A stretch of DNA of 14,136 nt from Thermoplasmata archaeon (GCA_021161685.1 JAGHAD010000041.1:1-14136); one strand, 5' to 3'. Shown: positions 1-7,969, counted from the stretch's first letter. Notes: generated by a model from the letters alone, not told the origin. Program-made: numbers and translations.

Positions 1-2
1 AT

Positions 3-1511
3 ATAGGAGAGACAAAGCACACCATAACAAAGGTTGGGATAACCGATAAGATGGATATTGTGAAGAGAGAGATAGAGGGTATAGGGGGATTTATTGGCGG
101 AAAAATTCTAGATAAAAAGAAAGATCAGTGGCTGGTTATAGTTTCAGCTCATTTATCCGATAAAGAAAAATTTGAAAGCGTGTGGCGCAGCTGGGTAAGC
201 GAACTTACCCTGCCAAAGCTTTCTGGAAAAGTGAGCGAGGTTATAAACAAATTATCCATCGAGAGAAAACACCTGATCAGTAAACTTAAAAGGATAAAAA
301 CTGCCCTGAGGAAACTGGCAGACAAACATATCTATGACTTGCTGGCACTGAAAGAAGAAATTGAGATAGAAATGGCAAGGAGAGAAGCGTTTTCAAATTT
401 CGGAAGAACTAAGTTTACCTATATTATTGAGGGATGGGTGCTTGGAAAAAAGAGCAATGATCTAAAGAATCTACTTGAAGATATAACCAAAGGAAATTGT
501 TCCATCCGATTTTCCAATCCTTCTTCAAATCCAGAAGAACCACCAACCCACATAGAAGCGCCTTCTCCAATAAGACCTTTCAAGCCCATATTGAAGCTAT
601 TTGGCCTACCGAAATACAATGAAATAAATCCCTTGCTATTCCTGGCAATATGGTTTCCATTAATGTTCGGATTCATGCTTGGAGATGCCGGCTATGGGAT
701 GGTTTTGTTGATATCTTCTATCTTTGCTAGATTGAAGTGGAGGAGAAGCTCCTTAATAAAAAGTTGGTCGATCATCATAGCTCTTTTCGGCTTTTGGAGC
801 ATCATTTTTGGATTTCTATCAAATAGCTTCTTTGGCGACTTGCTACCGAGATACTTTGGGTTAAGCTTACCTTCTTTCCAATTTGGTGGGTTAAAATTGC
901 CCATAGATGGTCTAAGAAATCCAATTTTTTGGCTTCAGTTTTCTCTTTACGTCGGTTTGATACATTTGAATATAGGTATAGCCCTTGCCATTGTTCAGAA
1001 CCTGAGATCGGGAAAGTTTAAAGAGCTGTTAACTGGACAAGTTTCTCTCATCTTCCTCCAGCTGTTTGGAGGTGCACTCATAGGAGAACACCTACTCAAG
1101 ATATGGAAATTGTCGCCCTCCTTTGAAACCATATCTTATTTTGGTTCGATCATGGGTATAATCTTGCTTGCCCTTAAAGAAAGGGGCATGACATTTTTAG
1201 AGCTAATGGGCTTCGTTGGAGATTGGCTCTCGTACGCAAGACTCCTCGCTCTAGGATTAGCCACTACTGGGATGGCAGTTGCCTTCAACATCGTGGCTCA
1301 ACTATTGGGAAATCTAACCAATGTAATCCTAAGCATAATCATCCTAATCATTGCTCATCCGGTAACCCTTGGATTAAACACCATCGGTGCCGCGGTTCAT
1401 AGCTTAAGGTTGCAGTACGTAGAGTTCTTTAACAGATTCTATGAGGGAGGGGGCAGGGAGTTTGCCCCCTTCCAAACTAGGAGAAGATATACGAAATTGG
1501 TGGAGGTGTGA
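3..1511 (+). CDS. atpI: A-type ATP synthase subunit a (AtpI), 5'-truncated by window edge
   Basis: This is the membrane stator subunit that, with the c ring, forms the ion path of the archaeal A1Ao ATP synthase. The frame is open from the first bases of the window, so the ATG at 51 is an internal Met and the real start lies upstream. About 502 residues are visible, against roughly 640-680 for the family. The visible start belongs to the cytoplasmic N-terminal domain, with a helical hairpin around residues 55-115 (numbered from Met at 51). The membrane domain begins near residue 190 and contains the family motif MFGFMLGDAGYG (205-216). The essential arginine of the ion channel is Arg397 in SYARLLALGLA. 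The C-terminus has the conserved HSLRL..VEFF..FYEGGG..F.PF signature. The stop codon lies 3 bases before atpK, so the two genes are co-transcribed. Identification is firm. Confidence 0.96.
   Translation: MGETKHTITKVGITDKMDIVKREIEGIGGFIGGKILDKKKDQWLVIVSAHLSDKEKFESVWRSWVSELTLPKLSGKVSEVINKLSIERKHLISKLKRIKTALRKLADKHIYDLLALKEEIEIEMARREAFSNFGRTKFTYIIEGWVLGKKSNDLKNLLEDITKGNCSIRFSNPSSNPEEPPTHIEAPSPIRPFKPILKLFGLPKYNEINPLLFLAIWFPLMFGFMLGDAGYGMVLLISSIFARLKWRRSSLIKSWSIIIALFGFWSIIFGFLSNSFFGDLLPRYFGLSLPSFQFGGLKLPIDGLRNPIFWLQFSLYVGLIHLNIGIALAIVQNLRSGKFKELLTGQVSLIFLQLFGGALIGEHLLKIWKLSPSFETISYFGSIMGIILLALKERGMTFLELMGFVGDWLSYARLLALGLATTGMAVAFNIVAQLLGNLTNVILSIIILIIAHPVTLGLNTIGAAVHSLRLQYVEFFNRFYEGGGREFAPFQTRRRYTKLVEV
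1445..1473 (+). promoter_or_regulatory. GC-rich RNA hairpin in the 3' end of atpI, upstream of atpK
   Basis: Bases 1445-1454 (GGGAGGGGGC) can pair with 1464-1473 (GCCCCCTTCC) to form a 10-bp stem with one G-U pair and a 9-base loop. It sits inside the conserved EGGGREFAPF coding stretch and ends 41 bases before the atpK start codon. Third codon positions in both arms (GGG, GGC, GCC, CCC, TTC) are G or C and take part in pairing, whereas most of the surrounding gene is A/T-rich at third positions. A role in setting the high expression of the proteolipid or in mRNA processing is inference. Confidence 0.4.
1502..1508 (+). promoter_or_regulatory. Strong Shine-Dalgarno site for atpK
   Basis: GGAGGTG ends 6 bases before the ATG at 1515 and spans the last codons of atpI. 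It is the longest match to the archaeal 16S 3' end that I see in this operon. A strong site fits a subunit needed in many copies per enzyme and fixes the atpK start at 1515. Confidence 0.7.
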
Positions 1512-1514
1512 GAG

Positions 1515-2093
1515 ATGTTCGGGAAAAAAGCCATCTTTATAGCCATGCTACTGCTTCCACTGCTACTAGTTATGAGCAATGCTACAGCACAAGAAAAAAC
1601 GACGCAAGAAGAAAAAACACAGTCCATGGTTATTCTGGCCTGTACACTGGCTATGGCAATAGCTGGCATAGGTTCTGCAATCGGTCTATCTCTTGGAGGA
1701 ATATCGGCTTCCGCGGTAACGGCTGAGAAACCAGAAGTTTTCAGCAGGGTATTGATCCTAGAGATGCTTCCAATGACCCAAACGATCTACGCATTCATAA
1801 CGTCTATCCTCCTCCTGCTGGGTGCGGGTCTGCTTGGAGGGAAGGCTGGGATGAATTTAGCGAGCCCAGCTACAGGAATATCATCGATCTTCATTGGTCT
1901 TCTAGTTGGTTTAACGGGCTTATCGGCCATTAACCAAGGTTTGATAGCGAGCGCAAGCATTACTGCTACTGGAAGAAATCCTGAAGTTGCTGCGAGGGGA
2001 ATAATATTTGCGGTAATGCCAGAGACCGTAGCCATATTTGGGTTTCTAGTAGCTCTGCTGGTGCTCATCCTTGGATTGAAGATATTTGGATAA
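1515..2093 (+). CDS. atpK: A-type ATP synthase proteolipid subunit c/K, duplicated hairpin, Na+-type site
   Basis: This is the rotor-ring subunit that carries ions across the membrane. It has 192 residues. Residues 1-25 look like a cleavable signal peptide (Lys-Lys, hydrophobic core, A-T-A before Gln26), followed by a charged linker (26-36). Four membrane helices follow, at about 37-62, 79-107, 118-147 and 160-189, as two homologous hairpins. Helix 4 has the ion-binding Glu170 (VMPETVAIFGF). The matching place in helix 2 is Met87 (LPMTQTIY), so there is one carboxylate per four helices. Leu85, Thr88, Gln89, Tyr92, Gln141 and Glu170 match the Na+ ligand pattern known from the Enterococcus hirae K ring, including the 29-residue spacing from Gln to Glu. 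From memory, Pyrococcus c subunits share the LPMTQ form. Na+ coupling is therefore inferred, not shown. Confidence 0.96.
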   Translation: MFGKKAIFIAMLLLPLLLVMSNATAQEKTTQEEKTQSMVILACTLAMAIAGIGSAIGLSLGGISASAVTAEKPEVFSRVLILEMLPMTQTIYAFITSILLLLGAGLLGGKAGMNLASPATGISSIFIGLLVGLTGLSAINQGLIASASITATGRNPEVAARGIIFAVMPETVAIFGFLVALLVLILGLKIFG

Positions 2094-2095
2094 AA

Positions 2096-2662
2096 ATGGG
2101 AGTGAAAGAAATTATATCAAAGATAGAGGAAGAGACGTCGAGGGAAGTCAGGAGAATAATTGATGAAGCGGAAAAGGAAGCGGAAAAGAAACTTCAGGAA
2201 ATAGAGATAAGCATCCAGAGAGAAAAGGAGAGAAAACTGCAGAAAGCAAATAGAGAAATCGAGACGAGGAAGAGGATAGAGATTGCCAGGATAAGACAGG
2301 AGATAAAGAAGAAATTGCTTGATAGGAGAGAGGAGCTAATCGAAAAATGCTTTGAAGCCGCAAAGGAAAGGCTTGGAAAGTTATCAAAAAGGAGATATGA
2401 AAAGGTAGTGAGAAAACTAATGGAAAGAGCTTGTAAGGAGATAGGAGACGATTGCTTGATAATTGCTTCCAGGAAAGAAGACGAGAGCATTGCAGAATCC
2501 CTAGGGTTAAAGGTGGGGGGCAAAGTAAAAGCCATCGGTGGATTCATAGCAAGATCTGGCGATGGCAGGATATCCATAGATTGCACCTTTGATGGAATAG
2601 TGGAAAGAAAAAAGGATCACCTCAGGGAAAAAGTGGGAAAGATTTTGTTTGAGGAGGGCTGA
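2096..2662 (+). CDS. atpE: A-type ATP synthase subunit E, peripheral stalk
   Basis: This stator subunit pairs with subunit H to form the peripheral stalk that holds the catalytic head against rotation. Its 188 residues are the usual family length. Residues about 1-90 are a highly charged, continuous helix rich in Glu, Lys and Arg with heptad-like hydrophobic spacing, as expected for the E/H coiled coil. The C-terminal part is a small globular domain ending in the family signature GGFIARSGDGRISIDCTFDG followed by a helix, which contacts subunit B. The start ATG lies 2 bases after the atpK stop. No strong Shine-Dalgarno site is visible, so translation probably depends on coupling to atpK. Subunit H, normally first in this operon, would lie upstream of the window. 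Confidence 0.95.
   Translation: MGVKEIISKIEEETSREVRRIIDEAEKEAEKKLQEIEISIQREKERKLQKANREIETRKRIEIARIRQEIKKKLLDRREELIEKCFEAAKERLGKLSKRRYEKVVRKLMERACKEIGDDCLIIASRKEDESIAESLGLKVGGKVKAIGGFIARSGDGRISIDCTFDGIVERKKDHLREKVGKILFEEG
2651..2658 (+). promoter_or_regulatory. Shine-Dalgarno site supporting a TTG start for atpC
   Basis: GAGGAGGG ends 6 bases before TTG at 2665. The only nearby alternative, GTG at 2671, would be 12 bases away. The spacing favours the rarer TTG start. The first ATG in frame is far inside the conserved region, so it can be excluded. Confidence 0.6.
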
Positions 2663-2664
2663 AA

Positions 2665-3723
2665 TTGATAGTGTATCTGGTTGTATGCATAGCCTGTGCG
2701 GCGGTGCTGGCAGTGGTATATAAGTCTATTCCATATTTCAGATTTGCCTATCCAAGTGCCAAGGTTCAGGCAATAGGTAATCCATTTGTGGAAGAAAGAG
2801 AGATTAATAAACTTCTTGAATTAAAATCCTTGGAATCGTTCAAGAATGCAGTAAACTCTTTCAAGGATTACAAGCTGAAAGGAGAAAGAGCCTGCGAAAT
2901 TCATTCATCGCTTGAAGAGCATCTGATTGAATCGATCGAAATGTTAAAAAGGGATTGTACTAAGAAATTAGAAAAATTCTTCGATGCGTACATAAACTTG
3001 AGAGATGGGGAGAAGCTAAAGCACGTTATAAAGAAGAAGATCGCTGGAGAAAAGATAGAGGAAGTAAAGGTATTTTCTCAGGAAGCTAGAAGATTGATCA
3101 ATTTGCTCAGATTTTCCTCATTGGAAGAAATACCAGATCTAATTAAGAATACCTATAAAGAGCTCGCAGATCTTCTAAGGAAGGGAGAGAGGGATACGTT
3201 TGTAATTGATGCATCTATAGATAGGGAAAATTTGAAGAGATTAATGGAAGTAAAGGTTCCAAAAGAAGTGAGAGAAATCTATAAGGAGTTTATTCTGAGG
3301 ATCATTGATGTGATGAACATAAGGAACATACTTAGAGGGAAATGGCTTGGTTATGATGAAAATTCGTGCAGGAAACTGTTGGTTGGAGAGGGATTTGAAG
3401 TACCAAAGTGGAGAATTGAAGAGATGCTGAAGGCAAAAAGCGTTAACGATGCGATAAAGGCATTGGAAGGTACAAGATATTTCAATTACATGAGAGAGCA
3501 CATTGGTGATATAAGGAGCATACAACCCCTTGAAACAGCTTTGGATAAAGCTTTGCTCAGTATCGGATCAGAAATTTCCACAAGGAACTATCCTTTATTG
3601 GGCCCGATCATCGATTTCATGATAGCAAAGGAAATGGAGATAAGGAATTTGAAAATAATATGCAAAGGCATTGAAGATAAATTGAAACCAGAAAGGATGA
3701 AAAATTTACTCGTGGTGAGGTAA
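2665..3723 (+). CDS. atpC: A-type ATP synthase subunit C (AC39/d-like), rotor socket
   Basis: This funnel-shaped subunit joins the central stalk (D and F) to the membrane c ring. It is homologous to eukaryotic V-ATPase subunit d and Thermus subunit C. Its 352 residues are normal for the family. The rest of the protein is almost all helical, in the three-lobed pattern of the family, with the conserved YPSAKVQAIGNPFV (29-42) near the start and LLGPIIDFMIAKEMEIRNLK near the end. Residues 2-19 (IVYLVVCIACAAVLAVVY) are strongly hydrophobic and could be a membrane anchor. Bacterial homologues lack this, but as I recall Thermococcales ones have it. The start is TTG, chosen from the ribosome binding site. 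The gap to atpE is 2 bases. Confidence 0.94.
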   Translation: MIVYLVVCIACAAVLAVVYKSIPYFRFAYPSAKVQAIGNPFVEEREINKLLELKSLESFKNAVNSFKDYKLKGERACEIHSSLEEHLIESIEMLKRDCTKKLEKFFDAYINLRDGEKLKHVIKKKIAGEKIEEVKVFSQEARRLINLLRFSSLEEIPDLIKNTYKELADLLRKGERDTFVIDASIDRENLKRLMEVKVPKEVREIYKEFILRIIDVMNIRNILRGKWLGYDENSCRKLLVGEGFEVPKWRIEEMLKAKSVNDAIKALEGTRYFNYMREHIGDIRSIQPLETALDKALLSIGSEISTRNYPLLGPIIDFMIAKEMEIRNLKIICKGIEDKLKPERMKNLLVVR

Positions 3724-4041
3724 ATGAAAATAGTCGCCATGTGCGACGAAGAAACAGCTATTGGACTTAAACTGGCTGGATTTCACGAAGTCTACATTCC
3801 TGGAGACGCGAGAAAGATATTTAGAGAGGTCACCAGCAGAAAGGATGTTGCAGTCTTATTCATTACTGAAAGAATTGCAGAGGGCATATCAAAGGATCTG
3901 AAAGAGTACCTTTTGCAGAGGGAAGATCTTCCAATAGTGGTAGAAATTCCCGATAAGAAGGGAAAGTTGCCGGAGCATGTGGATAATATATCAATGCTGG
4001 TTAGGAGGGCTGTTGGAGTAGATATTGAAAGGAGGAAATAA
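3724..4041 (+). CDS. atpF: A-type ATP synthase subunit F, central stalk
   Basis: This small central-stalk subunit binds the coiled coil of subunit D and turns with it. Its 105 residues match the usual length. The fold is a CheY-like alpha/beta domain. Residues 1-6 (MKIVAM) form the first strand. A helix with conserved AIGLKLAGF follows, then the strand VAVLFITERIA (48-58), then the strand LPIVVEIP (69-76). The last part (86-102) is the helix that inserts toward the head. The ATG follows the atpC stop directly (TAA ATG, no gap), with GGTG 6 bases upstream inside atpC. It ends 3 bases before atpA, whose GGAGG site lies in the atpF 3' end. Confidence 0.94.
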   Translation: MKIVAMCDEETAIGLKLAGFHEVYIPGDARKIFREVTSRKDVAVLFITERIAEGISKDLKEYLLQREDLPIVVEIPDKKGKLPEHVDNISMLVRRAVGVDIERRK

Positions 4042-4044
4042 AAT

Positions 4045-5814
4045 ATGCATGAGGGGAGAATAGTAAGGATCTCTGGTCCAGTTGTAGAGGCAAAAAACAT
4101 GAGGGGCGCCAAGATGTATGATGTTGTTAGGGTTGGAGACGAGAGACTGATAGGGGAAATAATAAGGTTGAACGAAGATGTGGCAACTATACAGGTGTAT
4201 GAAGAAACATCTGGTCTGAAACCTGGAGAGAAGGTTGTATCTACGGGTGCCCCACTTTCTGTAGAGCTAGGTCCCGGCTTGCTCGCCAATATCTATGATG
4301 GTATACAAAGACCCCTTCCCGCTATAAGGGAAAGGAGTGGAGATTTCATTGCCAGAGGTATGGATGTTCCCGCCCTTGATAGGAAGAAAAAATGGAAGTT
4401 TAAGCCAAAGGTAAGAAAAGGAGATAGGGTAGTGGAGGGAGATATAATAGGAGAGGTCGAAGAGACTTCCTTGGTAATGCACAGGGTTCTCGTTCCTCCT
4501 GGCATGAACGGAAAGGTTGTAGAAATAGCTGATGAGGGAGAGTATACCGTTGAAGAGGTTATTGCGGTTGTGGATGATAATGGAGAAAAGAAAGAGATAA
4601 GAATGATGCAGAAATGGCCTGTAAGAAAAGCTAGACCTTATGTAAAAAAATTAGATCCAGAGGTGCCTTTGATAAGCGGACAAAGGGTCATCGATACGTT
4701 CTTTCCCCTCGCAAAGGGAGGAACGGCAGCCATACCTGGCGGATTTGGAACTGGAAAAACGGTCATGCTACATCAGCTTGCAAAGTGGAGCGATGCGAAG
4801 GTTGTAGTTTATGTAGGATGCGGAGAAAGGGGAAACGAAATGACAGACGTGTTGAGAGAGTTTCCAGAGCTTAAAGATCCAAGAACCGGAAAACCGCTTA
4901 TGGATCGAACCGTTTTAATAGCCAACACCTCAAACATGCCCGTCGCAGCTAGAGATGCCAGTGTATACACTGGAATCACCATAGCTGAATTTTACAGAGA
5001 CATGGGTTATGATGTTGCATTAATGGCGGATTCAACATCCAGGTGGGCGGAGGCGATGAGAGAGATATCTGGAAGGCTTGAAGAAATGCCCGGAGAGGAA
5101 GGATATCCAGCTTATCTTGCTTCAAGGCTGGCGGAGTTCTATGAGAGAGCTGGAAGGGTAAAGGTTCTTGGTTCAGATGGAAGGGAGGGATCCATTTCTG
5201 TAATAGGAGCGGTATCTCCACCTGGAGGAGATTTCTCTGAACCAGTTGCACAAAACACCCTAAGAATCGTAAAGGTATTTTGGGCTTTGGATTCAGACCT
5301 CGCGGATAGGAGACATTTCCCAGCCATTCATTGGTTGAGATCGTACTCCCTCTATTTGGAAGAAGTAAAGAAGGCATGGGAATCTATAGGAAAAGACTGG
5401 CTCGACTTGAGAAATGAAGCCATTGCCATTTTACAGAAAGAGGCGGAACTGCAGGAAATAGTAAGATTAGTTGGGCCGGATGCTCTGCCCCAAAGAGAGA
5501 GAGCGATATTAGAGAGTGCTAGGATGATAAGGGAAGCTTTCTTGCAGCAAAATGCTTTTCACGAAGTCGATACCTTTTGCCCGGAGAAAAAGCAGTACGA
5601 AATGCTGCGCATTATAATTTTATTCTCCAGAAAAGTGAGGGAGGCGGTAGAGAAGGGTATACACATAGATGATGTCATGAAGATGAAGATAGTGGAAACG
5701 ATCGGAAGAATGGCAACAATACCAAATGATGAGTTCGAAAGTAAGTTTAAAGAGATAGAGGAAGAGATGGAAAGGGAATTTAATGAATTGATAGGTGGTT
5801 CTCATGGCTCTTAA
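4045..5814 (+). CDS. atpA: A-type ATP synthase catalytic subunit A
   Basis: This catalytic subunit makes or hydrolyses ATP; three copies alternate with three B subunits. It has 589 residues. Domains in order: N-terminal beta barrel (1-70), the A-specific non-homologous region (about 110-190), the nucleotide-binding domain (about 195-430) and a helical C-terminal domain. The P-loop is GGFGTGKT (232-239; Lys238), where most archaeal A subunits I know have GPFGSGKT. The catalytic glutamate lies in GCGERGNE (Glu261). The Walker B region is [14 protein letters not shown] (324-337), followed by [16 protein letters not shown]. There is no intein in the P-loop, a site interrupted in some Thermococcales. 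The start ATG has GGAGG 9 bases upstream. The end overlaps the start of atpB by 11 bases. Confidence 0.98.
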   Translation: MHEGRIVRISGPVVEAKNMRGAKMYDVVRVGDERLIGEIIRLNEDVATIQVYEETSGLKPGEKVVSTGAPLSVELGPGLLANIYDGIQRPLPAIRERSGDFIARGMDVPALDRKKKWKFKPKVRKGDRVVEGDIIGEVEETSLVMHRVLVPPGMNGKVVEIADEGEYTVEEVIAVVDDNGEKKEIRMMQKWPVRKARPYVKKLDPEVPLISGQRVIDTFFPLAKGGTAAIPGGFGTGKTVMLHQLAKWSDAKVVVYVGCGERGNEMTDVLREFPELKDPRTGKPLMDRTVLIANTSNMPVAARDASVYTGITIAEFYRDMGYDVALMADSTSRWAEAMREISGRLEEMPGEEGYPAYLASRLAEFYERAGRVKVLGSDGREGSISVIGAVSPPGGDFSEPVAQNTLRIVKVFWALDSDLADRRHFPAIHWLRSYSLYLEEVKKAWESIGKDWLDLRNEAIAILQKEAELQEIVRLVGPDALPQRERAILESARMIREAFLQQNAFHEVDTFCPEKKQYEMLRIIILFSRKVREAVEKGIHIDDVMKMKIVETIGRMATIPNDEFESKFKEIEEEMEREFNELIGGSHGS

Positions 5815-7192
5815 GGATGTTGAGTACACCTCCGTGTGCGAGGTTACTGGACCATTGATGATAGTCGAGGGCGTAAAGGATGTAGCTTACAATGAGGTGG
5901 TGAAGATAAAAACCGCCGGTGGAGAAACGAGAACGGGACAGGTTCTCGAAGTTCATGAAAATAGAGCAGTTGTACAAGTATTTGAGGGAACAAAGGGTTT
6001 GGACACCAAGATAACTTCGGTAAGATTCACTGGAGAAACGATGAAGCTGGGGGTATCAAGGGACATGCTCGGTAGGGTCTTTGATGGGAGAGGAGAACCA
6101 AGAGATGATCTTCCCCCTATTATACCAGAGAAAAGGATGGATGTGAACGGTCAGCCTATAAATCCATATGCAAGAGAATATCCGAGGGAATTTATACAGA
6201 CGGGAATATCCGCAATAGATGGTCTTAACACATTGGTTAGGGGACAAAAACTACCGATATTTTCGGGTTCAGGCCTTCCGCATAATGAGTTAGCAGCCCA
6301 GATCGCAAGGCAGGCAAAGATAAGAGGAAAAGAAAGAGAGGAATTTGCGGTGGTTTTCTGTGCGATGGGTATAACTGAAGAAGAGGCCATGTTCTTTATA
6401 AGGAATTTTGAAGAGACCGGTGCTCTTGAAAGGAGCGTTGTTTTTCTCAATTTGGCAGATGATCCAGCGATAGAGAGGTTGATTTTACCAAGGATGGCTC
6501 TGACATGTGCAGAATATTTGGCTTTCGATCTCAATATGCACGTTCTTGTTATCCTTACTGACATGACCAACTATGCCGAAGCTTTAAGAGAGATCTCTGC
6601 AGCAAGAGAAGAGGTTCCTGGAAGGAGAGGCTATCCCGGATACATGTACACTGATCTTGCAACCATATATGAAAGGGCTGGAAGAATCAAGAATAGAAAG
6701 GGGTCCATTACACAAATACCCATTCTCACCATGCCAGACGATGATATAACCCATCCAATCCCAGACCTGACAGGGTATATAACAGAAGGACAGATAGTCC
6801 TATCTAGAGATCTGCACCACAAGGGAATCTATCCTCCAATAGCTGTTCTCCCCTCTCTATCAAGGTTGATGGCAAGAGGGATCGGAGAAGGTAGAACTAG
6901 AGAAGATCATGCCCAAGTTGCAGATCAGCTGTATTCAGCCTATGCGGAAGGATGCGATTTGAGGGATTTGGCTTCAATAGTTGGAGAAGATGCTTTAACT
7001 GAGAGGGACAAGTTATTTTTGGCATTTGCAGACGAATTCGAAAGGAGATTTGTTGCTCAAGGAAAGGATGAGGACAGGTCTATTGAGGAAACCCTAGACA
7101 TAGGATGGCAATTACTATCAATGCTACCAAAGTCTGAACTGAAAAAGATAGAGCCGAAATATATAGAGAGATATCTTCCAAAGAAAGCATGA
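5804..7192 (+). CDS. atpB: A-type ATP synthase regulatory/non-catalytic subunit B
   Basis: This non-catalytic subunit alternates with A in the head and completes the nucleotide site at the A/B interface. From ATG 5804 it has 462 residues, normal for the family. It has an N-terminal beta barrel and a nucleotide-binding-like domain without a P-loop; the place is taken by [20 protein letters not shown], typical of B subunits. Other family marks are [20 protein letters not shown] and [20 protein letters not shown]. An in-frame GTG at 5795 would add three residues (giving MVLMALK), but AGGTGGT just before ATG 5804 gives a 5-base Shine-Dalgarno spacing and the family normally begins near here, so I chose ATG. 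The gene overlaps the atpA end by 11 bases and the atpD start by 4. Confidence 0.97.
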   Translation: MALKDVEYTSVCEVTGPLMIVEGVKDVAYNEVVKIKTAGGETRTGQVLEVHENRAVVQVFEGTKGLDTKITSVRFTGETMKLGVSRDMLGRVFDGRGEPRDDLPPIIPEKRMDVNGQPINPYAREYPREFIQTGISAIDGLNTLVRGQKLPIFSGSGLPHNELAAQIARQAKIRGKEREEFAVVFCAMGITEEEAMFFIRNFEETGALERSVVFLNLADDPAIERLILPRMALTCAEYLAFDLNMHVLVILTDMTNYAEALREISAAREEVPGRRGYPGYMYTDLATIYERAGRIKNRKGSITQIPILTMPDDDITHPIPDLTGYITEGQIVLSRDLHHKGIYPPIAVLPSLSRLMARGIGEGRTREDHAQVADQLYSAYAEGCDLRDLASIVGEDALTERDKLFLAFADEFERRFVAQGKDEDRSIEETLDIGWQLLSMLPKSELKKIEPKYIERYLPKKA

Positions 7193-7812
7193 AGATAGAA
7201 AGCGTAAAACCAACACGTATGGAACTTCTCAACATAAGGAATAGACTGAGCCTTGCAGAGAAAGGGCACAAATTGTTGGAAGATAAGAGAGATGCTCTCG
7301 TGGAAAGGTTCCTGAAAGCGATAAAAGAGAGGGATGATCTTAGAAAAGAGATTGACGCTCTGCTTGCTGAGGCTTTCGATGCCCTAACGGATGCAGAGAT
7401 GATAATTGGCATCGATAAGGTAAAAAGAGCCGTAGATACGGCGCAGAAGTTGGAGGAGATAGAGGTGTATACCGAGAATGTGATGGGAGTTAAAGTTCCA
7501 AGGATAAGAGAGATCGATTTCAAGCCCAAATTAAATTACAGTCTAAGTGACACTTGTGCTAGACTGGATGATGCTTTCGTGCTATTCGTAAAGCTTATTC
7601 CAAAACTGCTAAAGCTTGCCGAAGTGGAGGGAGCAATATGGAGATTATCTGTAGAGATTGAAAAAACCAAAAGGAGGGTTAACGTTCTTGAGAACATATT
7701 GATACCAAGGTTAAAGGAGACAAAAAAATATATAGAAATGCAACTTGAAGAAAGGGAGAGGGAAGACTTTTTCAGGAGAAAAAGGATGAAAGCCATCATG
7801 GAGAAGAAATGA
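7189..7812 (+). CDS. atpD: A-type ATP synthase subunit D, central shaft
   Basis: This is the rotor shaft: a long antiparallel coiled coil that turns inside the A3B3 head. Its 207 residues are usual for archaea. The opening [20 protein letters not shown] is the family signature (PTR..L...RLSLA..GH.LL..KRD.L). The N-terminal helix (about 8-75) and C-terminal helix (about 115-200) are charged and long. The middle segment (78-115) is the beta hairpin/tip region. The C-terminus is very basic ([12 protein letters not shown]). The ATG overlaps the atpB stop as ATGA, a sign of translational coupling, and no clear ribosome binding site is seen. Its own 3' end overlaps the next small gene in the same ATGA way. 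Confidence 0.96.
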   Translation: MKIESVKPTRMELLNIRNRLSLAEKGHKLLEDKRDALVERFLKAIKERDDLRKEIDALLAEAFDALTDAEMIIGIDKVKRAVDTAQKLEEIEVYTENVMGVKVPRIREIDFKPKLNYSLSDTCARLDDAFVLFVKLIPKLLKLAEVEGAIWRLSVEIEKTKRRVNVLENILIPRLKETKKYIEMQLEEREREDFFRRKRMKAIMEKK

Positions 7813-7958
7813 GTCGAGAGGATGCTTTGTTAGAATTTCTTGAGGATCCGGAAGAGAGGGCAAAATGGATATTCAGATTGAGGATAGCCTACATCTTGTG
7901 GATAATTTTTCTGATAGTTGGTTTGCTTTCCATAGCACTTTACCACTTACTCAGCTAA
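7809..7958 (+). CDS. Unrecognised 49-residue single-helix membrane protein ending the ATPase operon
   Basis: I do not recognise this family. The ATG overlaps the atpD stop (ATGA), and GGAG sits 5 bases upstream at 7800-7803. The product has an acidic N-terminal 18 residues (DALLEFLEDPEER), a short basic segment (RLR) and one hydrophobic helix at about residues 26-48 ending at the stop. The charges suggest the N-terminus is in the cytoplasm. By position it corresponds to ahaG, the small last gene of the Methanosarcina aha operon (ahaHIKECFABDG), whose product is not an established enzyme subunit; I cannot compare the sequences here. Candidate roles are an assembly factor or a small accessory subunit of the Ao part, but this is inference from position. 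It was too short for routine ORF cutoffs. Confidence 0.8.
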   Translation: MSREDALLEFLEDPEERAKWIFRLRIAYILWIIFLIVGLLSIALYHLLS

Positions 7959-7961
7959 AAA

Positions 7962-7969
7962 TTAAAATA
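7962..7969 (+). promoter_or_regulatory. Possible TATA box for pheS
   Basis: TTAAAATA is centred about 27 bases before the pheS ATG, the distance expected if transcription starts at or next to the start codon. The preceding bases are A-rich, as in BRE elements. No good Shine-Dalgarno site precedes pheS (only TAGGAT, 2 bases before the ATG), which fits a leaderless mRNA. The 34-base gap is the only break in the plus-strand gene series. Confidence 0.35.

Noticed and set aside
51..1511. ATG at 51 as the true start of atpI, giving a short 486-residue a subunit.
   Set aside because: The frame is open upstream to the window edge, and the N-terminal third of the family would be missing. Truncation by the window is the simpler reading.
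3792..4289. Long antisense open frame (165 codons) across atpF and atpA.
   Set aside because: It lies opposite two well-identified genes, has a Ser/Thr/Pro-rich shadow composition and shows no family motif or plausible ribosome binding site. The same holds for the other antisense frames over atpE, atpA and atpB.
4735..4767. Possible intein in the A subunit P-loop, as in some Thermococcales.
   Set aside because: The reading frame passes straight through the P-loop with normal flanking sequence and normal total length.
5804..7192. Missing P-loop in subunit B, read as loss of function.
   Set aside because: B subunits of A/V-type enzymes normally lack a P-loop. The replacement sequence GSGLPHN is typical.
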